DNA from: Entoloma clypeatum
Lineage: Eukaryota; Basidiomycota; Agaricomycetes; Agaricales; Entolomataceae
Assembly (NCBI GenBank): GCA_963565915.1
Contig: OY751492.1
Coordinates: forward strand, 3,534,001-3,598,000
Direction: 5' to 3'
Length of the DNA stretch: 64,000 bases
Made by a program: the position numbers and the translations under genes. Under the pieces are notes generated by a model that was not told the DNA's origin, did not search any database, and saw only the letters and a list, made by a program, of their open reading frames with translations. Positions 57,499 through 64,000 of the stretch are shown here, in pieces. Numbering within the stretch: the first letter of the stretch is position 1; every line of letters starts with the position of its first letter.

Positions 57499-60400
57499 CT
57501 ATAGGCGTGATAAGGGGCCCGGTTTCTCCGGATACGCGGAGTGGAAGTCCGCGACTAAGTCCGTCGCGTGTTCGAGTTCCGTGGCGGGTAGCCATGACTG
57601 TTCCTCATCAGTTCCTTCATAGCCTAGCCAACGGACTAGGTAGAGCAGTTTGCAAGAACGCCGCCGATCCAGTTTGGTGTCAAGGATTTCGGCGATTTCG
57701 TATTCCACTTCTCCTTCAACGTCGATCGGGGGAGGCGGAGTTGCTGTCCGGTTCGGAATGTCGTTCGGAACAGATGGCTCCAGCATGGAGATGTGGAAAA
57801 CGGGGTGAACACCGCGTATGGTGTCCGGAAGTCGGAGGGTGTAAGAGTGTGTACCATTCCTGGCAAGGATGTCGAAAGGGCCAAGGTACTTTTCAGACAG
57901 CTTTTTGGAGGGTCGTGTAGTGCGGAAAAACTTGGCCTTCACAAAAGCTTGCTGTCCTACTTCGAGCGGAGGAGGCGGAGCACGCCGGAGATCGGCGGGG
58001 CCTTGATAACGTCGTTGAGCCTCTAGGATTGTAGATTTGAGCTCTTGGTGAAGCTCGTCCAGGTCTACGACGAATTGTCGGGCACGGGCGGATGCGAGGT
58101 CACGCTCCGGATGAACGGAGAGGTTCGGATGATATCCTTTATTGGCAAAGAAAGGCGAGATCCCGGTCGTAGCACTCGGAGCATTGTTGTACGCGAACTC
58201 CGCAAGCGGAAGTAGTTCGGACCAGTTGTCCTGTTGATAGTTACAGAAAATGCGGAGGTACTGTTCCAAGGTTTGGTTGGTACGTTCGGTTTGGCCGTCG
58301 CCTTCAGGATGATATCCAGAGGTGAAATGCAGAGTCATGTTGAGGGCTTTTCCGAGGGAGCGGAAAAAGCGGGAGACGAACTCCGGGCCTCGGTCGGAGG
58401 TGACATGTTCCGGTACTCCGTGCTTGGAGAACACATGCAGGATGAACAAGGTGGCTAAATCTTCGGAGGTGCAGTGGATCGTAGTCGGAACAAAAATGCT
58501 TTGTTTTGTCATTCGGTCAACAATAACGAGGATTGCGTCAAAACCGCCGGAGGTCGGAAGTGTCTCGATGAAGTCCATGGATATGGAGTTCCACGGAAGG
58601 TTCGGAACTGGGAGTTGCTTCAGCATACCATAAGGCTTGTGGCGTTGAGGTTTGAAGCGCATGCAAGTGGTGCAGGATTTGCAGTACTTTTTGACAAAGT
58701 CTCGAACACCAGGCCAAGTATAATCTCGTTGAATGAGACTAACTGTCTTGTTTTGTCCGGGGTGTCCGGAGAGAATATGGTCGTGCTTGTTGCGGAGGAT
58801 GCGGAGTCGGAGGTCATCGGAGTCGGGGACATAGATGCGACCACTATGACGGAGGAAACCGTCGGAGTCTACGGACCAGTGCGGTTTTGGCTCCTTGAGA
58901 TGGTCGGCATAGATTGGGTCGGATGGGAGTGAACGGAGGATGTCGGAATGTAACTGTTCAGTGTCCATGATGACTGTGGCGCGGAGGACGGGGGTGAACA
59001 ACTCCGTAGCTCGGAGCGATGCGGATAGCTGTTCTTGGGAGAAGACTGGTTGGAAATTGCTTGGGTTTACCGACGCATAGTCGCTATTCCCCTCTTTGGG
59101 ATAGACGTCCCATCGTCTAGTCAAAGAGTCCGGCTTGGTACCGAGACGTCCGGGGCGGAAGCGAATCAAGAGATTGAACTGAGAGAGGAACTCAGACCAC
59201 CGGGCCTGTCGGCGGGTGAGAACCTTTGTAGTGGCGAAGTACTCCAGGTTCTTGTGGTCCGTGACAACGTCGATCGGAGCAGCGGAGCCTTCAAGGTAAT
59301 GTCGCCATACCTTGAATGCTTCATGGATAGCAAGTAACTCCTTGTCGTGCGTGTTGTAGTTGAGTTCCGGGGCGGTGAAGGTGCGGGAGTGGAACGCTAC
59401 TGGGTGTATCTCCTCATCGGAGGTCCGGATGGACAAAATAGCACCAAGTGCGTAGTCGGAGGCGTCCGTCTCGATGATAATAGGTCGATCAGGAATCCAA
59501 TGAGTGAGGACTGGTGCTTTGGTAAAAGCGAGTTTCAACTCGTTGAACGCACTCCGTGCGGAGTCGGAGAAACGGAACGGGGTACCCTTCCGGGTGAGTC
59601 GGGTGAGCGGAACAACGATGTCCGAATAACCGTGAATGAAACGTCGATAGAAATTCGCGAATCCAAGGAAAGACTGTACGTCCTTCACTTTTCGAGGTTC
59701 GGGCCACTCTTGGATGGTCTTCACCTTGTTTTCGGACATGCGGAGACCGGAGGGAGAAAGGATGAAACCAAGATATTCGACTGTGTCGACAGAAAATTCG
59801 CACTTGTCGGAGCGGACGTAAAGTCCGTTCTTGCGGAGACGTCGGAGAACTTCCTTGACATCGTCGGGGTGCTTGGCGGGGTCGTCGGAGTAAATGAGAA
59901 TGTCGTCGAGGTAGACCACCACTGTAACATCGAGGAGGTCACTGAAGATATCATTCACAAATCGCTGAAAAGCGGCAGGGGCGTTGGATAGTCCAAAAGG
60001 CATAACAAGCCATTCAAACGATCCGTAACGAGTGCGGAAAGCGGTTTTCCATTCATCTTCATCGGCAATGCAGACAAGATGATATGCATGCCGGAGATCG
60101 AGAGTGGTATAAACACGCGCTTTCCCGGCAGTGGAAAGGAGGTCGGAGATGAGCGGAAGAGGGTATCGATCCTTCTTGGTAACTTTGTTCAGGCCCCGAT
60201 AGTCGACGCACAGGCGGAGGGAACCGTCCTTCTTTCGGACAAAGAGGACCGGAGCGCCGTGTGGAGAGCGAGAGGGGCGAATGAAACCAATGGCCAAATG
60301 TTCGTCTATGAAGTTTCGCAGGGCAGATAGTTCGGATTGTGAAATGGAGTACATAGGGCCAATAGGGGGAGTCGATCCATCTTCTAACTCGATGCGGAGG

Positions 60401-61090
60401 TCATACGGACGATGCGGAGCGAGGGTGTCTGCTTTTGTCTTGCTAAAAACATCGGCAAAATTGTGATAATCCTCTGGGATATGGGAGAGGTCCGGAGGTT
60501 CCTCGGACATGGAAACGGATTGGGCGGAGATCGTGTGGTCGGAGAGGTGAATTCGGAAAGATTGGGCACCCGGAAGTTTGCAAGCGCGCACAAATGCGGC
60601 TGCATTTATCAATGCAATATTCGGAACAATGTCCGGAGTTGCAGCGGGTATGCCGGAGTCGGAGGTCGGAGTATCGGGAGAGGTCTGCGGAGGTAGCGGA
60701 GCTGACCTGGCAGAAGACGTCAAGGTCGGAGACTCCTTCAAGAGCTGTGGACGGAAAGTAATACTGCCCAATACCCAGTCAATCATAGGATTGTAGCGGG
60801 TGAGCCAGTTGTATCCAAGAACCATAGAACAGGAGGAATCGAGCGGAGTCACGTAGGCTGTAATGGCCATATGTATATTCACCGGAGGAAAAGTATACAG
60901 GGAGATCAACCGCCTGAGTAATGACGGAGTTGGACGTTCCGTCAAATAATTTAAGTTCGATCGGAGGTATGGAGGTGAAAGGGAGTTTATAGGATGAAGC
61001 ATAACGGGAGTCAATAAAACAATGGGTAGAGCCGGAGTCGACAAGGGCGACTACCGGAGGAGAATCGGAGATAAGCGGAGATGTAAGTCA
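57499..61090 (-). CDS. Ty3 chromovirus Pol polyprotein (protease part broken)
   Basis: A 1181-codon frame (61044-57499) carries most of Pol. In order it shows the end of the protease region (SMVLGYNWLTRYNP), reverse transcriptase (KKDGSLRLCVDYRGLNK, then VMPFGLSNAPAAFQR and VVYLDDILIYSDD, about residues 265-380), RNase H (IIETDASDYALGAILS), integrase with an H-H-C-C region (HDHILSGHPGQNK, CKSCTTC) and D-D-E core (MDFIETLPTSGG, VTSDRGPEFVS, YHPEGDGQTERTNQ), and a C-terminal chromodomain (ILDTKLDRRRSCKLLYLVRWLGYEG). The protease active-site part, VDSGSTHCFIDS at about 61042, is in the neighbouring frame; an extra base in the A4 run at 60889-60892 separates the two. The same upstream frame also has a TGA at 61090-61088. 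Pol is thus split into two lesions near its start, while RT to chromodomain is open. Confidence 0.9.
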
Positions 61091-61197
61091 GACACGGAGG
61101 GAATTGGGATCGGAAAGAGCGGAAGCGTTGAGTAGAGCGGTAGTACGGATGGGTTCAACGCAGTCCTCAGGCCGTACAGAGTCCTGTGGACTGCCCG

Positions 61198-62373
61198 CTA
61201 ATTTTTTGTTTCGTCCGTGGTCTTGGCTTGGGCAGCGCGCGCCTTAGCCTTAGAGGCGGAGGACGAAGACTTCAGGCAATCTTTCGCGACGTGTCCAGCT
61301 TTGCCACAAAACATACAGAGGTTGTTGTCAAAACGGCGTTTGCGTTCCTCCGGAGTTAACTTTCCGTCTTTTCCGAGTTTGTCGGAGATGTCGGACTTGG
61401 GAGCGGAGGAAGGCTTCGACTGTTTGCCCTGGTTCTGTGTCTGCGGTTTGGCTTTGGAGTTTTTATCGGAGTTTGCGGAGGGGGTTTTAGCTTCGGATTT
61501 GTCGGATTTGGATGCGGATTTGTCGGAGCGGGATTTCTCGCGCTGACGTTCCCAGTGGCGAGCATCGATGGTTTGTGCTAGCTCCCTGAGTGCTGGTAAC
61601 GTGCTTGGCTTTACTTGAGTCCCAAGGACATCTTTAATCCGCTCCGCCAACCCGGAGTAGTACCGGTGATGCAGGGCGGAGCTGTCCCAGTGCGTTTTGG
61701 CAGCAAGGCGTGTGAACTCGACATTATACTTGAGAATGTGTTGATTTTCGCGCATTTTGAGATTGTCCAGAGAGTCGGCAGCATCCGCAACGGGGTCAAT
61801 GACCCCGAATTCTGAGCGGAGTGTGCGGAGGAACTCGGACCAATCTTCGTACCAGTCCGGGGGGTTGTCCGGGTCCGGTTCGATGATGAAATGCTCGAAA
61901 TAATCGAGAGCTGTGCCTCGGAGGAAAGAGATGGCGAGAGTGATTTTGGCAGAGTCATCGTCATACTCGGAGTTGTCGCGGAAAAACAATGTGCATTGGA
62001 GGATGAACTGGTTCAGTTTCCGGGGATCGGAACCGTCGAAGGTGTCCGGATCCTTAGCCTTTTTGTGATGCTTGTGACCTTTGCTGCGTTTGAGTTCATT
62101 GGTCATTAAGACGAAAGCATCCGCAAGGGCTTGTGGGCCGAAAATATTCTGAGGAGACGGGGGTGCGGATTGTATGGGGGAAGTGGGGATCAGAATATTA
62201 TGCGGAGGTGTGATGGGCTGAAAACCCGGAGGTGTCTGAAAACCCGGAGGTGTCGGAGTAGTCGGAGTTACGGGGGATAGTTCTGTTAAATGTTGTTCAA
62301 CATTTTGTAGAACTTGCTGCCTAGAAGTGCCAGCTTCTGCGGCTTTTGCTGTCTTGGTGTTTCGGAGTGCCAT
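61198..62373 (-). CDS. Ty3 chromovirus Gag, 391 aa
   Basis: One frame from ATG 62373 (MALRNTKTAKAAEAGTSRQQ) to TAG 61198. A Pro/Thr-rich lead is followed by the capsid-like region (DPDTFDGSDPRKLNQFILQC, ISFLRGTALDYFEHFI, WSEFLRTLRSEFGVIDP), the usual retrotransposon Gag pattern. A Lys/Ser-rich stretch then leads to one CCHC zinc knuckle, CMFCGKAGHVAKDC, which binds RNA. The frame is intact. Its last sense codons and stop, ACA AAA AAT TAG, contain a candidate -1 frameshift site into pol. The protein would form the particle that packages element RNA. Confidence 0.92.
   Translation of the reverse strand: MALRNTKTAKAAEAGTSRQQVLQNVEQHLTELSPVTPTTPTPPGFQTPPGFQPITPPHNILIPTSPIQSAPPSPQNIFGPQALADAFVLMTNELKRSKGHKHHKKAKDPDTFDGSDPRKLNQFILQCTLFFRDNSEYDDDSAKITLAISFLRGTALDYFEHFIIEPDPDNPPDWYEDWSEFLRTLRSEFGVIDPVADAADSLDNLKMRENQHILKYNVEFTRLAAKTHWDSSALHHRYYSGLAERIKDVLGTQVKPSTLPALRELAQTIDARHWERQREKSRSDKSASKSDKSEAKTPSANSDKNSKAKPQTQNQGKQSKPSSAPKSDISDKLGKDGKLTPEERKRRFDNNLCMFCGKAGHVAKDCLKSSSSASKAKARAAQAKTTDETKN
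61201..61207 (-). promoter_or_regulatory. Candidate -1 ribosomal frameshift heptamer A AAA AAT at the gag stop
   Basis: Read in the gag frame the bases before TAG are A AAA AAT, a legitimate X XXY YYZ slippery heptamer. Slipping back one base reads AAA AAA TTA GCG and enters the frame that carries the pol protease motif VDSGS (codon positions agree). This would give a Gag-Pol fusion. I did not find a stable downstream stem or pseudoknot by eye. Confidence 0.6.
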
Positions 62374-62413
62374 GACTAGCAGGAACCCAAAAACGGTTTG
62401 AGTTCGAATATAC

Positions 62414-63126
62414 TATTAAGTAGGTGAAACGTCGGAGCTTCGTCGGAGTCCGTCGGAGGTCGGACGTAAGACTGAGACTGGAGCGGAACTCCGGAAATGC
62501 GGAGGAACGACGAAGGGGAGGGACGTGGCTTCAATGTATGTGTTGCGCCGCCGTTTGTTGGATAAGGTGTCCCAATTTCAAGAGGTCGGAGGAGGGGTCG
62601 GAGGTGCGGAGGTCCTCGGAGAGATCTCGGTGAGAGACACGTTGACGTGGAAATGGTCGGACGACGTCGGAGTTGTGACTCGGACACAGTACTGAGCTCG
62701 TCGAAGGGCAATGATGGAGGAAGAGCAGTAGATGATGATGTCGTCGGCGTATTGTACCACGGCGAGAATCTCTGGCATGAAACGAGAGTAGAGGAGTGAA
62801 CTTTGTTGATATTCGAACTGAGGAACTACAGGTATGGTACGAGCTTAAATATCTAAATGTGATTACTTTACGGAGATGGTCGGAGTAGGTCCGGAGTTGT
62901 GGCGTAAGTTGCCAGCGACTGTAACGAACATCGGAGATGTCGGTCAACAGACCATGCGGAAAAGGCGATGCATAAGTAAACGGGAATATGAATATGAAAT
63001 GCATAAAGGCATGGAGTTATGAATATGAAATGCACGATGGCAACGTGCGGAGATGCGGAGGTAGCGGATGTCCGGAATGTCAGAGGACTATCGGAGTGGA
63101 TCGGAGATTCGGAGACGGATATAACA
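62414..63126 (-). repeat. 5' LTR of the Ty3 element (713 bp)
   Basis: It is the same length as the left LTR, with four differences, all transitions at CpG sites. In element orientation it starts TGTTATATCC and drives gag-pol. The sequence following it (GTATATTCGAACTC) lacks the TGG expected of a tRNA-primed site, so primer use is unclear. Confidence 0.95.
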
Positions 63127-63131
63127 TTGCG
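63127..63131. repeat. Target-site duplication TTGCG, right
   Basis: It matches 55673-55677 on the other side of the element. Confidence 0.85.
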
Positions 63132-64000
63132 AGCCATTGAAACAGTTGACCAGCCTTGGAATGCCTTTTCATCTCAATACAATATTGTGGATCCCATTGT
63201 GAGAAGTAATAATACTGACGGAAAGTTGACAACTCAATCCATGATGGGATAAGTTGGCAACCTTCATGGTGATTGTTAGTTTTGGGCGTCGCTCGTCTGA
63301 GGTTATCTGGGATCACGGGCTAGTATACAATCTGGTATAAATTCACGGTGATTATATCAAATTGTAATGAATTATGTTCATTATAATGGCTCGTCAGATC
63401 TTCCCAAATTTAGTGATGAAACAATCGAAGTCACGTCGCGTCGCGAAAAATACCCAAGTTTGTGACCTGGTGAGTATGGTGCAAACAATGGTGGCTGAAG
63501 GTCAATGTTTTGATGGTAATGAATGTTAGAGGATGCACCAACGACATGGTCGTGGCAGAAAAAGAAGGTTTGCTGGCAGTCGAAAATGAGAGTCGAACAA
63601 AAAGGGATCCAGAGTCCAGACATAAGCTTTCAAGTTTGGTCTACCAAAAAGAGACATGCCTCAAGGCAACTCAATTCAAGGCAAGCCGACATCACCTCGA
63701 GCTGCCAAATATGGCAATGACTGGAGGCGAGGCACACCTCACCTCCGAGTTACCTTCACCTCCCAGCATCACTACCCTGTATCACAGCGAGTACTCGATC
63801 ATCACTGCGGAAGTGGATCGCTCCACCTCTTTGTTTTTGTTTTTTTGGTTTTTCAATGAAATTGGGGTCACATGATGAACCATCGATTGTCATCTGCTTC
63901 CGCTTTGGCTTGATATTCAAAATCAAACCTCATAGATCTATCTCATCCTTCTTGATTACATCCGTCTCGCCAGTTCCAAACTTTCTCTTCTTGTTTTCCT
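63132..64000. other. Right flank, no gene assigned
   Basis: No supportable coding frame is seen. The last 100 bases are pyrimidine-rich (CTTCTTGATTACATCC, TTTCTCTTCTTGTTTTCC), as is typical upstream of fungal start codons, so a plus-strand gene may begin just beyond the window. Confidence 0.35.

Larger units (their letters stand above)
55678..63126 (-). mobile_element. Ty3/gypsy chromovirus LTR retrotransposon, near full length (7449 bp)
   Basis: The element is bounded by two 713-bp LTRs and a TTGCG duplication. On its sense (minus) strand the order is 5' LTR, gag with a zinc knuckle, pol (protease, reverse transcriptase, RNase H, integrase, chromodomain), then a region with a gene on the opposite strand, a purine tract and the 3' LTR. 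RT-before-integrase order and the C-terminal chromodomain place it among chromoviruses. The LTRs differ at only four positions, so insertion is recent. A TGA and a 1-bp frameshift in the protease part suggest that this copy is not autonomous. CGGA words are strikingly dense over the whole element. Confidence 0.95.

Noticed and set aside
56872..57595. Minus-strand proline-rich open frames opposite the antisense zinc-cluster gene
   Set aside because: They are reverse-complement shadows of a Glu/Lys-rich gene: low complexity and no domain.
62531..63004. 157-codon frames inside both LTRs
   Set aside because: They are identical in both LTRs, have no known domain, lie in regulatory DNA and are Ser/His-rich by composition; they are probably not translated.
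1..64000. CRISPR arrays, bacterial promoters, riboswitches or operons
   Set aside because: No regularly spaced repeats were found, and the introns and gene families show a eukaryotic nuclear sequence.

Overview
The window is nuclear DNA of a basidiomycete fungus, most likely a mushroom-forming agaricomycete. The evidence is many short spliceosomal introns (about 47-63 bp, GT-AG, one GC-AG), a DUF6534 seven-helix membrane protein, a short heme-thiolate peroxidase, an agaricomycete-type trypsin-like protease, giant DUF6606/DUF3638/DUF3645 proteins, and Ty1/copia and Ty3/gypsy chromovirus retroelements. All functions are read from motifs; no database search was run.

Layout. 1-442 (minus) is the start of a Ty1/copia Gag gene that runs off the left edge. 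923-2328 (minus) is an unrecognised 357-residue protein. 3520-4902 (plus) is a poorly resolved coding region. 5584-7537 (plus) is a many-exon DUF6534 membrane protein. 9672-11208 (plus) is a nucleotidyltransferase-fold protein. The centre (11941-45771, minus) is dominated by three tandem, apparently intact paralogues of a giant gene encoding 3108, 3116 and 3102 residues. They share exon phases and carry a P-loop (GEGKSS) plus a C-terminal TRGTD segment resembling SecA or superfamily 2 helicases. A trypsin-like protease gene with two apparent frameshifts lies between copies 1 and 2, divergent from copy 1.

The right part holds an F-box-like gene (46423-47544, minus), a heme-thiolate peroxidase with a GC-AG intron (47936-48794, plus), an OTU deubiquitinase (49354-51493, minus) divergent from a second F-box-like gene (51739-52716, plus), an intron-containing tRNA-Thr, and about 2.4 kb of non-coding DNA. 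A nearly full-length Ty3 chromovirus follows at 55678-63126: 713-bp LTRs differing at four sites, TTGCG target duplication, element on the minus strand.

The two most unusual objects are the giant-gene array and the Ty3 element. The element's gag and pol are joined by a candidate -1 frameshift heptamer at the gag stop. Between pol and the 3' LTR it carries an antisense, spliced gene for a protein with a complete Zn2Cys6-type cysteine pattern. The whole element, LTRs included, is packed with CGGA words. Because Zn2Cys6 proteins classically bind CGG triplets, the element may encode its own DNA-binding regulator; this is inference and testable. The pol region carries an in-frame TGA and a 1-bp frameshift in the protease segment, so this copy is probably not autonomous.
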